From: Chamaelirium japonicum
Lineage: Eukaryota; Streptophyta; Magnoliopsida; Liliales; Melanthiaceae
Reading direction: 5' to 3'
DNA length: 64,000 nucleotides
NCBI GenBank assembly: GCA_947650365.1
Contig: OX393552.1
Location: 23,533,981-23,597,980, forward strand
Shown here one piece after another: positions 43,701 to 57,780 of the stretch (position 1 is its first letter; the number at the start of each line of letters is the position of its first letter). Both the position numbers and the translations under genes were made by a program. The notes below the pieces were generated by a model that searched no databases, was not told where the DNA came from, and saw only the letters and a list, made by a program, of their open reading frames with translations.

Positions 43701-45540
43701 AGCGTGGCATAGCGAAGACCGGTCGAAATTCGCCCGGAAAACTAAGTCTTCAACGTGCACCCCGAAGAGTGGCACACCGAAGACCGATCGAAATTCGCCC
43801 AAAAAACTAAGTCCGGAATACGTACCCCGAAGCATGGTGCAATGAAGATTGGCAAAAATTTGCACGAAAAACTAAGTCTGGAACGTGCACGCCGAAGCGT
43901 GGCGCATCGATGACCGGCTGAAATTCGCCCAAAAAACTATGTCTGGAATGCGCACCACAATGCGTGACGTGTCGAAGACCGACCGAAATTCGGCCAAAAA
44001 ACTAAGTCTGGAATGTGCATCCCGAAGCGTGGCGCACCAAATACCGGCCAAAATTCACCCGAAAAATTAAGTCTGGAATACGTACCTTGAAGTGTGGCGC
44101 ACCGAAGACCGGCCGAAATTCATCCAAAAAACTAAGTTTGGAACATGTACCCCGAAGCGTGGCGTACCGAAGACTGACCAAAATTTGCTCGGTAAACTAA
44201 CCCTGGAATACGCACCCCGAATCATGGTGCACCGAAGACCGGCCAAAATTTGGCAGAAAAACTAAGTTTGGAACGCACACCCCGAAGCGTGGTGCAGCGA
44301 AGACCGGCCGAAATTCGCCCGAAGAACTATGTTTGGAACGTGCACGTCGAAGCGTGGTGCATCGAAGACCGGTCGAAATTCGTCCAAAAAACTAAGTTTG
44401 GAATGCGCACCCCAAAGCGTGGCGCACCGAGGACCAGTCAAAATTTGCCCGAAAAATTTGTTTGGAATGCGCAGCCCGAAGCGTGGCGCACCGAGGACCA
44501 GCAAAAACTCGCTCGAAAAACTAAGTCTAGAACGCGCACCCTGAAGCGTGGCGCACCGAAGACCGATCGAAATTCGCCCGAAAAATAGTCTGGAGTGCGC
44601 AACCAGAAGCGTGGCGCACCGAAGACCGGCCGAAATTCGCCCAAAAAACTTAGTCTTGAATGCGCACCCCGAAGCGTGGCGCACCGAAGACCGGCCAAAA
44701 TTTGGCAAAAAAACTAAGTCTGGAATGTGCACCCCGAAGCGTGGCGCACCAAAGACCGACCAAAATTCACCCAAAAAACTAATTCTGGAACGCGCACCCC
44801 GATGCATGGTGCACCAAGGTCCGACCGAAATTCGCCCAAAAAACTAAGTCTGGAACGCGCACCCCAAAGTGTGGCGCACCGAAGACCGACCGAAATTCGT
44901 CCAAAAAACTAAGTCAGGAACACGCACCTCGAAGCATAGTGCACTGAAGACCGGCCGAAATCGTCCGAAAAACTAAGTCTGGAACCCTCACTCCGAAGCG
45001 TGGTGCACCGAAGACTGACCGAAATTCGCTCGAAATACTAAGTCTGGAACGCACACCCCAAAGCATGGGGCACCGAAGACTGGCCGAAAATCACCCAAAA
45101 AACTAAGTCTGGAACGCACACCCCAAAGCGTGGAGCACCAAAGACTGGCCGAAATTCGCTTGAAAAACTAAGTCTGGAACGCACATCCCGAAGCATGGTG
45201 CACCAAAGACCGACCAAAATTCAGTCAAAAAACTAAGTCTTGAGTCCGCACCCTGAAGCATGGCGCACCAACGACCGGCCGAAATTTGCCAAAAAACAAA
45301 GTCTAGAATGCGCACCCTGAAGCATGGCGCACCAAGGATCGGCAAAAATTCGCTCGAAAAAATAAGTTTGGAACACAAACCATGAAGCGTGGCGCACTGA
45401 TGACCAGCCAAAATTCGCCCGAAAAACTACGTCTAGAACGCGCACCCCGAAGTGTGGCGTAGCGAAGACCGGCCGAAATTCTCTCGAAAAATGAAGTCTG
45501 GAACGCGCACCCCGAATCGTGCCGCACCAAAGACCGACCA
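37761..45540. repeat. Higher-order repeat copy 1 (type A), 7780 bp
   Basis: The unit starts at the landmark AAATTTGCCCTAAAATTTAA (37761) and repeats from 45541. It holds about 120 monomers. Sampled stretches differ from copy 2 at about 1-3% of bases. Variants shared with copy 3 and not copies 2 or 4 include GACCGGTCAATATT near 38468 and CACCAACGACCGGCC near 45267. Confidence 0.85.
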
Positions 45541-48500
45541 AAATTTGCCCTAAAATTTAAGTCTGGAATGCGCACCGCAAAGCATGGCGCACCGTAGATC
45601 GGTCAAAATTCGTCCGAAAAACTAAGTCTAGAACGCGCACCCTGAAGCGTGGCACACCAAAAACCGGCCTAAATTGGCCCAAAAAACTAAGTCTGGAACG
45701 CGCACCCCGAAGCGTGGGGCACCGAAGTCCGGCTGAAATTCACCTAAAAAACTAAGTCTGGAATGCGCACCCCGAAAGTGTGGCGCATCGAAGACCGGCC
45801 GAAATTCACCCAAAATACTAATTCTGGATTGCACACCTTGAAGCGTGGCACACCGAAGATCGACCGAAATTCGCCCGATATACTAAGTTTGGAACACGCA
45901 CCCCGAAGTATGGCACACCGAAGGTCGGTCGAAATTCGTCCGAAAAACTAAGTCTAGAAGACGCACCCCGAAGCATAGCACACTGAAGACCGGCATAAAT
46001 TCGTTCAAAAAACTAAGTCTGGAACGCGCACCCCGAAGCGTGGCGCACAGAAGATCGACCAAAATTCGCTCGAAAAGCTAAGTCTGGAGTGTGCACCCCG
46101 AAGTGTGGGCACCGAGAACCGACCGAAATTCGCCCGAAAAACTTAGTCTGGAACGCGCACCCCAAAGTGTGGCGCACCGAAGACCGACCGAAATTTGTCT
46201 GGAAAACTAAGTCTGGAACGTGTACCTCGAAGTGTGGCATACCGAAGACCGATCAATATTCGTCCGGAAAACTAAGTCTGGAACGCGCACCCCGAATCAT
46301 GATGCACCGAAGACCGGCCAAAAATTGGCAGAAAAATTGAGCCCGGAACGCACACCCCGAAGCGTGGCGCAGCGAAGACCGACCAAAATTCGCCCGAACT
46401 GGAACACTCACCCCGAAGCGTGGCGCAACGAGGACTGGAAAAAATTCACTCAAAAAGTATGTCTTGAATACGCACCCCGAAGCGTGGCGCACCGAAGACC
46501 AACTGAAATTCGTCCGCAAAAAAGTCTGGAGTACGCACCCCGAAGCGTGGTGTACCGAAGACCGGCCAAAATTCGCCCGAAAAACTTAGTCTTGACTGCG
46601 CACCCTGAAGCGTGGCGCACCGAAGATCGGCCAAAATTTGGCTAAAAAACTAAGTCTGGAATGTGCACCCCGAAGCACGGCGCATCGAAGATCGGCCAAA
46701 ATTCTCCTGAAAAACTAAGTATGGAAAGCGCACCCCGAAACTTGGAGCACCGAAGACCGATCGAAATTCGTCCGGACAACTAAGTTTGGAACGTGCACCC
46801 CGAAGCGTGGCGCACCAAAGACCGGCCAAAATTCACCCAAAAAATTAATTAGGGAACGCGCACCCCGATGCGTGGCGCACCAAGGACCGACCAAAATTCG
46901 CCTAAAAAACTAAATCTGGAACGCGCACCCCGAAGCATGGCACACCCAAGACCAGCCAAAATTTGCCCGAAAAAGTAAGTCAGGAACGCGCACCCCGAAG
47001 CGTGGTGTACTGAAGACTGACCGAAATCGCCCGAAAAACAAAGTCTGGAACCTGCACCCCGAAGCATGGCGCACCGAAGACCGATCGAAATTCACTCAAA
47101 ATACTATGTCTGGAACGCGCACCCCGAAGCATGGGGCACCGAAGACTAGCCGAAATTTACCTGAAAAATTAAGTCTGGAACGTGCACCCCAAAGCATGAA
47201 GCACCAAAGACTAGTCGAAATTCGCTTGACAAACTAAGTCTGAATGCGCGTCCCAAAGCGTGGCGCACCGACTGGCCGAAATTCGCCTAAAAAACTGTGT
47301 CTGGAGTGCTTACCCTGAAGCGTGGTGCACCGAGGACCGGCCGAAATTTGCCCAAAAAACTAAGTCTGAAATGCGCACCCCGAAGAGTGGCGCACCCAGG
47401 ACCGGCAAAAATTCGCTCGAAAAACAAAGTCTGGAATGCGCACCCTGAAGCGTGGCGCACCGATGACCAACCAAAATTCTCTAGAAAAACTACATCTGGA
47501 ATGCGCACCCCTAAGTGTGGTGCAGCGAAAACAGGTCAAAATTCACCCAAAAAACTAAGTCTGGAATACGCACCCCGAAGTATGGCACACCGAAGACCGA
47601 CAGAAATTCGTTCGAAAAACTAAGTCTGGAACGCGCACCTCGAAGCATAGCGCACAGAAGACCGACCAAAATTTGCTCGAAAAACTAAGTATGGAGTGCG
47701 CACCCCGAAGTGTGGCGCACCGAGGACCGACAGAAATTCACCCAAAAAACTAAGTCTGGAACACACACCCCGAAACATGGCTAACCAAAAATCGGCCAAA
47801 ATTCACTCAAAAAACTAAGTCTGGAACGCGCGCCCCGAAGATTGGCGCACCGAGAATCGACCAAAATTTGCCCGAAAAACTAAGTGTAAAACGCGCACCC
47901 CGAAGCGTGGCGCACCGAAGACCGGCTAAAATTCACCCGAAATACTAATTCTGGAACACTCATCCCAAAGCGTGGCGCACTGAAGACCAGCCAAAATTTG
48001 CCCGAAAAACTAAGTCCGGCATGCGCACCCCGAAACGAGCGCACTGAGGACCGGCCAAAATCCGTGCCAAAAAATAAGTCTAGAACGCGCACCCCGAAAC
48101 GTGTCGCACCGAGGACCGACAGAAATTTTCCCCAAAAATAAAGTTTGGAACACGCACCCCGAACCATGGCGCACCAAAGACCAACCTAATTCACACGAAA
48201 AACTAAGTCTGAATCACTCAACCCAAAGAGTGGCGCACCGAAGACCGGTCAAAATTTGCTCGAAAAACTTAGTCTGGAATGCGCACCCCAAAGCATGGCG
48301 CATCGAAGACCGACCGAAATTCGGCAAAAAAACTAAGTCTGGAACGTGCACCCCGAAGCGTGGTGCAGCGAAGACCAATCGAAATTCGCCAAAACAACTA
48401 AGTCTGGAACACGCACCCCGAAGAGTGGCGCACCGAAGACCGGCCAAAATTCGCCCAAACAACTAAGTTTGAAACATGCATGTCGAAGCGTGGCACACCG

Positions 48501-51500
48501 AAGACCGACCATAATTCACCCGATAAACTATGTCTGGAATGCGCACCCCGAAGCGTGGCGCACCGAAGACCGGCCGAAATTCGGCCGAAAAACTAAGTCT
48601 GGAACGCGCACCCCAAAGCGTGGCACACTGAAGACCGACCAAAATTCTTCTGAAAAATTAAGTCTGGAACGTGTACCCCGAAGCGTGGGGCACCGAAGAT
48701 CGGTTGAAATTCGCCTGAAAAACTAAGTCTGGAATGCGTATCACGAAACATTGTGCACCGAAGACCGATCAAAATTTAGCAGAAAAACTAACTCTGGAAC
48801 GCACACCCCGAAGCGTGGCGCAGGGAAGATCGGCCGAAATTTCCCCAAAAAACTATATCTGGAACGCGCAAGCCGAAGCGTGGCGCACTGAAGATCGGCC
48901 GAAATTCACCTGAAAAACTAAGCCTGAAACACGCACCCCGAAGCATGGAGCACTGAGGACAGGCAGAAATTTGCTTGAAAAATTAGTCTGGAACACGCAC
49001 ACCGAAGCGTGGCGAACCGAGGACTGGCAAAAATTTGCACGAAAAAGTAAGTCTGGAACGAGCACCCCGAAGCATGGCACACCGAAGACCGATCGAAATT
49101 CACCCGAAAAACTAAGTCTGGAGTGTGCACCCCGGAGCGTGGCGCACTTAAGACCAGCCGAAATTGCCCGAAAAACTTAATCTGGAATGCGCACCCCGAA
49201 GCGTGGCGCACCAAAGACTAGCCAAAATTCTGCCAAAAAACTAAATCAGGAACACGCACCCCGAAGCGTGGTGCACCAAAGACTGGCCAAAATTATCCCG
49301 AAAAACTAAGTCTGGAATGCGCACCCCGAAGCGTGGCGCATTGAAGACCGATCAAAATTCGTTCGGAAAACTAAGTCTGGAACGTGCACCCTGAAGCTTG
49401 GCATACCAAAGACCGGCCAAAATTCGTCCACAAAACTAATTCTGGAACACGCACCTCGATGTATGGCGCACCAATGACCGGTCGAAACTCACCCAAAAAC
49501 GTAAGTCTGGAACGCGCACCCCGAAGCATGGCGCACCGAAGACCGACCGAAATTCGCATGAAAAACTAAGTCAGGAAAGTGAACTCCGAAGCATGGTGCA
49601 TTGAAGACCGGCCGAAATCGCTCGAAAAACTAAGCCTGTAACCTGCACCCTGAAGCGTGGTGCACCGAATACCGGCCGAAATTCGCCTGAAAAACTAAGT
49701 CTGGAATGCGCACCCCAAAGCGTGGCACACCAAAGATTGGCTGAAATTTCCATGAAAAACTAAGTCTGGAACACGCATCCCGAAGCGTGGTGCACCAAAG
49801 ACCGACAAAAATTTGCCCGAAAAACTAAGACTGAAGTGCGTACCCTGAAGTTTAGTGCACCGAGGACCGGCCAAAATTCACCCAAAAAATGAAGTCTGGA
49901 ATGCGCACCCCGAAGCATGGCGCACCGATAACCGGCAAAAATTCGCTCAAAAAACTAAGTCTGGAACACGCACCCCAAAGCGTGGCGCACCAAAGACCAA
50001 CCAAAATTCGCCCGAAAAACTATATCTAGAACGCGCACCCCGAAGCGTGGCGCAACGAAGACCGGCTAAAATTCACCTGAAAAACTTAGTCTGGAATACG
50101 CACCCCGAATCGTGGCTCCCCGAAGACCGACCGAAGTTTGCCCTAAGAACTACGTCTGCAACGCGCACCCCAAAGCGTGGCGCACCAAAGACTGGTCAAA
50201 ATTTGCCCGAAAAACTAAGTCTAGAACACGCACCCTGAAGCGTAGCGCACCGAAAACCGGCCGAAATTAGCCAGAAAAATTAAGTCTGGAACGCACACCC
50301 CGAAGCGTGGCACATCGAAGACCGATTGAAATTTGCTCAAAAAACTAAGTCTGGAATGCGCACCTCGAAGCGTGGCGCAGTGAAGACCATTCAAAATTTG
50401 CCCAAAATACTAAGTCAAGAATGCGCACCCGAAGCATGGCGCACCGAAGACCGACCAAAATTTGCCCGATATACTAAGTCTGGAACCCGCACCCCAAAGC
50501 GTGGTACACCGAAGACTGGCCGAAATTCACCCGAAATACTAAGTCTAGAATGCGCACCCCGAAGCGTGGGGCACAGAAGACTGGCCGAAATTACCTAAAA
50601 AACTAAGTCTGGAATGCGTACCCCAAAGCGTGGCGCACCAAAGACTGGCCGAAATTCACTTGAAAAACTAGGTCTAGAATGCACATCCTGAAGCATGGTG
50701 CACCGAAGACCGACCAAAAATTGCCCAAAAAACTAAGTCTCGAACAAGCACCCCGAAGCATGGCGCACCGAGGACCGATAAAAATTCGCTCGAAAAACTA
50801 AGTCTGGAATGCGCACCCCAAAGCGTGGAACACCAAAGACCAGCCAAAATTTGCCCGAAAAACAATATCTAGAACGCGCACCTCGAAGAGTGGCGTAGTG
50901 AAGACCGACCGAAATTCGCCCGAAAAACTAAGTCTGGAACGCGCAACACGAATCGTAGCGCACCGAAGACCGGCTGAAATTTGCCCTAAAAACTAAGTTT
51001 GGAATGCGCACCCTAAAACGTGGCGCACTGTAGACCGATCGAAATTCGCCCGAAAAACTAAGTCTGGAACGCGCACCCTGAAGCATGGCTCACCAAAAAT
51101 CGACAAAAATTGGCCCAAAAAACTAAGTTTGGAACACGCACCACGAAGCGTGGCGCACCGAAGACAAGCTGAAATTCGCCCAAAAAACTGAGTCTGAAAT
51201 GCGCACCCCGACGCGTGACGCACCGAAGACCGGTCGAAATTCGCCCAAAAAACTAAGTTTGGAACACGCACCCCGAAGCGTGGCGGACCGAAGACTAGCC
51301 GAAATTCGCCCGAAAAACTAAGTCAGGAATGCGCACCCCGAAGCATGGCGCACCGAAGACCGACTGAAATTTGCCCGAATAACTAAGTCTGGAATACGCA
51401 CCCCGAAGCATGGCACACCGAAGACCGGCCAAAATTCGGCAGAAAAACTAAGTCTGGAACACGCACCCCGAAGCGTGGCATAGCGAAGACCGGTCGAAAT

Positions 51501-53311
51501 TTGCCTGGAAAACTAAGTCTTCAACGTGCACCCCGAAAAGTGGCACACCGAAGACCGATCGAAATTCGCCCAAAAAACTAAGTCCGGAATACGTACCCCG
51601 AAGCATGGTGCAATGAAGATTGGCAAAAATTTGCACGAAAAACTAAGTCTGGAACGTGCACGCCGAAGCGTGGCGCATCGATGACCGGCTGAAATTCGCC
51701 CAAAAAACTATGTCTGGAATGCGCACCACAATGCATGACGTGTCGAAGACCGACCGAAATTCGGCCAAAAAACTAAGTCTGGAATATGCATCCCGAAGCG
51801 TGGCGCACCAAATACCGGCCAAAATTCACCCGAAAAATTAAGTCTGGAATACGTACCTTGAAGTGTGGCGCACCAAAGACCGGCCGAAATTCATCCAAAA
51901 AACTAAGTTTTGAACATGTACCCCGAAGCGTGGCGTACCGAAGACTGACCAAAATTCGCTCGGTAAACTAACCCTGGAATATGCACCCCGAATCATGGTG
52001 CACCGAAGACCGGCCAAAATTTGGCACAAAAACTAAGTTTGGAACGCACACCCCGAAGCGTGGCGCAGCGAAGACCGGCCGAAATTCGCCCGAAGAACTA
52101 TGTTTGGAACGTGCACGTCGAAGCGTGGTGCACCGAAGACCGGTCGAAATTCGTCCAAAAAACTAAGTCTGGAATGCGCACCCTGAAGCGTGGCGCACCG
52201 AGGACCAGTCAAAATTTGCCCGAAAAATTAGTTTGGAATGCGCAGCCCGAAGCGTGGCGCACCGAGGACCAGCAAAAATTCGCTCGAAAAACTAAGTCTA
52301 GAACGCGCACCCTGAAGCGTGGCGCACCGAAGACCGATCGAAATTCGCCCGAAAAATAGTCTGGAGTGCGCAACCAGAAGCGTGGCGCACCGAAGACCGG
52401 CCGAAATTCGCCCAAAAAACTTAGTCTTGAATGCGCACCCCGAAGCGTGGCGCACCGAAGACCGGCCAAAATTTGGCAAAAAAACTAAGTCTGGAATGTG
52501 CACCCCGAAGCGTGGCGCACCAAAGACCGACCAAAATTCACCCAAAAAACTAATTCTGGAACGCGCACCCCGATGCATGGTGCACCAAGGTCCGACCGAA
52601 ATTCGTCCAAAAAACTAAGTCTGGAACGCGTACCCAAAAGTGTGGCGCACCGAAGACCGACCGAAATTCGCCCAAAAAACTAAGTCAGGAACACGCACCT
52701 CGAAGCATAGTGCACTGAAGACCGGCCAAAATCGTCCGAAAAACTAAGTCTGGAACCCTCACTCCGAAGCGTGGTGCACCGAAGACTGACCGAAATTCGC
52801 TCGAAATACTAAGTCTGGAACGCACACCCCAAAGCATGGGGCACCGAAGACTGGCCGAAAATCACCCAAAAAACTAAGTCTGGAACGCACACCCCAAAGC
52901 GTGGAGCACCAAAGACTGGCCGAAATTCGCTTGAAAAACTAAGTCTGGAACGCACATCCCGAAGCATGGCGCACCAAAGACCGACCAAAATTCAGTCAAA
53001 AAACTAAGTCTTAAGTCCGCACCCTGAAGCATGGCGCACCAAGGACCGGCCGAAATTTGCCAAAAAACAAAGTCTAGAATGCGCACCCTGAAGCATGGCG
53101 CACCAAGGATCGGCAAAAATTCGCTCGAAAAAATAAGTTTGGAACACAAACCATGAAGCGTGGCGCACTGATGACCAGCCAAAATTCGCCCGAAAAACTA
53201 CGTCTAGAACGCGTACCCCGAAGTGTGGCGTAGCGAAGACCGGCCGAAATTCTCTCGAAAAACGAAGTCTGGAACGCGCACCCCGAATCGTGCCGCACCA
53301 AAGACCGACCA
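45541..53311. repeat. Higher-order repeat copy 2 (type B), 7771 bp
   Basis: The same landmark stands at 45541 and the next at 53312. An 8-bp deletion near 46399 accounts for most of the length difference from copy 1. Variants shared with copy 4 include GACCGATCAATATT near 46248, AAAACTGTGTCTGG near 47291 and GCACCCAGGACCGG near 47392. Confidence 0.85.
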
Positions 53312-56300
53312 AAATTTGCCCTAAAATTTAAGTCTGGAATGCGCACCGCAAAGCATGGCGCACCGTAGATCGATCAAAATTCGTCCGAAAAACTAAGTCT
53401 AGAACGCGCACCCTGAAGCGTGGCGCACCAAAAACCGGCCTAAATTGGCCCAAAAAACTAAGTCTGGAACGCGCACCCCGAAGCGTGGGGTACCGAAGTC
53501 CGGCTGAAATTCACCTAAAAAACTAAGTCTGGAATGCGCACCCCGAAAGCGTGGCGCATCGAAGATCGGCCGAAATTCACCCGAAATACTAATTCTGGAT
53601 TGCACACCTTGAAGCGTGGCACACCGAAGATCGACCGAAATTCGCCCGATATACTAAGTTTGGAACACACACCCCGAAGTGTGGCACACCGAAGGTCGGT
53701 CGAAATTCGTCCGAAAAACTAAGTCTAGAAGACGCACCCCGAAGCATAGCACACTGAAGACCGGCATAAATTCGTTCAAAAAACTAAGTCTGGAACGCGC
53801 ACCCCGAAGCGTGGCGCACAGAAGATCGACCAAAATTCGCTCAAAAAGCTAAGTCTGGAGTGTGCACCCCGAAGTGTGGGCATCGAAAACTGACCGAAAT
53901 TTGCCCGAAAAACTTAGTCTGGAACGCGCACCCCAAAGTGTGGCGCACCGAAGACCGACCGAAATTTGTCTGGAAAACTAAGTCTGGAACGTGTACCTCG
54001 AAGCGTGGCATACCGAAGACCGGTCAATATTCGTCCGGAAAACTAAGTCTGGAATGCGCACTCCGAATCATAAGGCACCGAAGACCGGCCAAAAATTGGT
54101 AGAAAAATTGAGCCCGGAACGCACACCCCGAAGCGTGGCGCAGCGAAGACCGGCCAAAATTCACCCGAAAAATTAGTCTGGAACACTCACCCTGAAGCGT
54201 GGCGCAACGAGGACCGGAAAAAATTCGCTCAAAAAGTAAGTCTTGAATGCGCACCCCGAAGCATGGCGCACCGAAGACCAACTGAAATTCATCCGAAAAA
54301 AAGTCTGGAGTACGCACCCCGAAGCGTGGTGTACCGAAGACCGGCCAAAATTCGCCCGAAAAACTTAGTCTTGACTGCGCACCCTGAAGCGTGGCGCACC
54401 GAAGATCGGCCAAAATTTGGCTAAAAAACTAAGTCTGGAATGTGCACCCCGAAGCACGGCGCATCGAAGATCGGCCAAAATTCTCTTAAAAAACTAAGTA
54501 TGGAAAGCGCACCCCGAAACTTGGAGCACCGAAGACCGATCGAAATTCGTCCGGACAACTAAGTTTGGAACGCGCACCCCGAAGCGTGGCGCACCAAAGA
54601 CCGGCCAAAATTCGCCCAAAAAATTAATTAGGGAACGCGCACCCCGATGCGTGGCGCACCAAGGACCGACCAAAATTCGCCCAAAAAACTAAATCTGGAA
54701 TGCGCACCCCGAAGCATGGCACACCCAAGACCAGCCAAAATTTGCCCGAAAAAGTAAGTCAGGAACGCGCACCCCGAAGCGTGGTGTACTGAAGACTGAC
54801 CGAAATCTCCCGAAAAACTAAGTCTGGAACCTGCACCCCGAAGCATGGCGCACCGAAGACCGATCGAAATTCACTCAAAATACTATGTCTGGAACGCGCA
54901 CCCCGAAGCATGGGGCACCGAAGACTAGCCGAAATTTACCTGAAAAATTAAGTCTGGAACGTGCACCCCAAAGCATGAAGCACCAAAGACTAGTCGAAAT
55001 TCGCTTGACAAACTAAGTCTGAATGCGCGTCCCAAAGCGTGGCGCACCGACTGGCCGAAATTCGCCTGAAAAACTATGTCTGGAGTGCTTACCCTGAAGC
55101 GTGGTGCACCGAGGACCGGCCGAAATTTGCCCAAAAAACTAAGTCTGGAATGCGCACCCCGAAGAGTGGCGCACCGAGGACCGGCAAAAATTCGCTCAAA
55201 AAACTAAGTCTGGAACGCGCACCCTGAAGCGTGGCGCACCGATGACCAACCGAAATTCGCTAGAAAAACTACGTCTGGAATGCGCACCCCTAAGTGTGGT
55301 GCAGCGAAAACAGGTCAAAATTCGCCCAAAAAACTAAGTCTGGAATACGCACCCCGAAGTATGGCACACCGAAGACCGACAGAAATTCGTTCGAAAAACT
55401 AAGTCTGGAACGCACACCTCGAAGCATAGCGCACAGAAGACCGACCAAAATTTGCTCGAAAAACTAAGTATGGAGTGCGCACCCCGAAGTGTGGCGCACC
55501 GAGGACCGACAGAAATTCACCCAAAAAACTAAGTCTGGAACACACACCCCGAAACATGGCTAACCAAAAATCGGCCAAAATTCGCTCAAAAAACTAAGTC
55601 TGGAACGCGCACCCCGAAGATTGGCGCATCGAGAATCGACCAAAATTTGCCCGAAAAACTAAGTGTAAAACGCGTAGCCCGAAGCGTGGCGCACCGAAGA
55701 CCGGCTAAAATTCACCCGAAATACTAATTCTGGAACACTCATCCCAAAGCGTGGAGCACTGAAGACCAGCCAAAATTTGCCCGAAAAACTAAGTCCGGCA
55801 TGCGCACCCCGAAACGAGCGCATTGAGGACCGGCCAAAATCCGTGCCAAAAACTAAGTCTAGAACGCGCACCCCGAAACGTGTCGCACCGAGGACCGACA
55901 GAAATTTTCCCCAAAAATAAAGTTTGGAACACGCACCCCGAAGCATGGCGCACCAAAGACCAACCTAATTCACACGAAAAACTAAGTCTGAATCACTCAA
56001 CCCAAAGAGTGGCGCACCGAAGACCGGTCAAAATTTGATCGAAAAACTTAGTCTGGAATGCGCACCCCAAAGCATGGTGCATCGAAGACCGATCGAAATT
56101 CGGCAAAAAAACTAAGTCTGGAACGTGCACCCCGAAGCGTGGTGCAGCGAAGACCAATCGAAATTCGCCAAAACAACTAAGTCTGGAACACGCACCCCGA
56201 AGAGTGGCGCACCGAAGACTGGCCAAAATTCGCCCAAAAAACTAAGTTTGGAACATGCATGTCGAAGTGTGGCACACCGAAGACCGACCATAATTCACCC

Positions 56301-57780
56301 GATAAACTATGTCTGGAATGCGCACCCCGAAGCGTGGCACACCGAAGACCGGCCGAAATTCGGCTGAAAAACTAAGTCTGGAACGCGCACCCCAAAGCGT
56401 GGCACACTGAAGACCGACCAAAATTCTTCTGAAAAATTAAGTCTGGAACGTGTACCCCGAAGCGTGGGGCACCGAAGATCGGCTGAAATTCGGCTGAAAA
56501 ACTAAGTTTGGAACGCACACCCCGAAGCGTGGCGCAGCGAAGACCGGCCGAAATTCGCCCGAAGAACTATGTTTGGAACGTGCACGTCGAAGCGTGGTGC
56601 ATCGAAGACCGGTCGAAATTCGTCCAAAAAACTAAGTCTGGAATGCGCACCCCGAAGCGTGGCGCACCGAGGACCAGTCAAAATTTGCCCGAAAAATTAG
56701 TTTGGAATGCGCAGCCTGAAGCGTGGCGCACCGTGGACCAGCAAAAATTCGCTCGAAAAACTAAGTCTAGAACGCGCACCCTGAAGCGTGGCGCACCGAA
56801 GACCGATCGAAATTCGCCCGAAAAATAGTCTGGAGTGCGCAACCAGAAGCGTGGCGCACCGAAGACCGGCCGAAATTCGCCCAAAAAACTTAGTCTTGAA
56901 TGCGCACCCCGAAGCATGGCGCACCGAAGACCGGCCAAAATTCGACAAAAAAACTAAGTCTGGAATGTGCACCCCGAAGCGTGGCGCACCAAAGACCGAC
57001 CAAAATTCACCCAAAAAACTAATTCTGGAACGCGCACCCCGATGCATGGTGCACCAAGGTCCGACCGAAATTCGCCCAAAAAACTAAGTCTGGAACGCGC
57101 ACCCCAAAGTGTGGCGCACCGAAGACCGACCGAAATTCGCCCAAAAAACTAAGTCAGGAACACGCACCTCGAAGCATAGTGCACTGAAGACCGGCCGAAA
57201 TCGTCCGAAAAACTAAGTCTGGAACCCTCACTCCGAAGCGTGGTGCACCGAAGACTGACCGAAATTCGTTCGAAATACTAAGTCTGGAACGCACACCCCA
57301 AAGCATGGGGCACCGAAGACTGGCCGAAAATCACCCAAAAAACTAAGTCTGGAGCGCACACCCCAAAGCGTGGAGCACCAAAGACTGGCCGAAATTCGCT
57401 TGAAAAACTAAGTCTGGAACGCACATCCCGAAGCATGGCGCACCAAAGACCGACCAAAATTCAGTCAAAAAACTAAGTCTTGAGTCCGCACCCTGATGCA
57501 TGGCGCACCAACGACCGGCCGAAATTTGCCAAAAAACAAAGTCTAGAATGCGCACCCTGAAGCATGGCGCACCAAGGATCGGCAAAAATTCGCTCGAAAA
57601 AATAAGTTTGGAACACAAACCATGAAGCGTGGCGCACTGATGACCAGCCAAAATTCGCCCGAAAAACTACGTCTAGAACGCACACCCCGAAGTGTGGCGT
57701 AGCGAAGACCGGCCGAAATTCTCTCGAAAAACGAAGTCTGAAACGCGCACCCCGAATCGTGCCGCACCAAAGACCGACCA
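53312..57780. repeat. Higher-order repeat copy 3 (type A) with an internal deletion, 4469 bp
   Basis: It follows copy 1 variants on both sides of a junction near 56490. Left of the junction it corresponds to copy 2 up to about 48710, and right of it to copy 2 from about 52020. About 3.3 kb is therefore missing, close to 51 monomers, and the 65-bp phase is kept. Confidence 0.85.
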
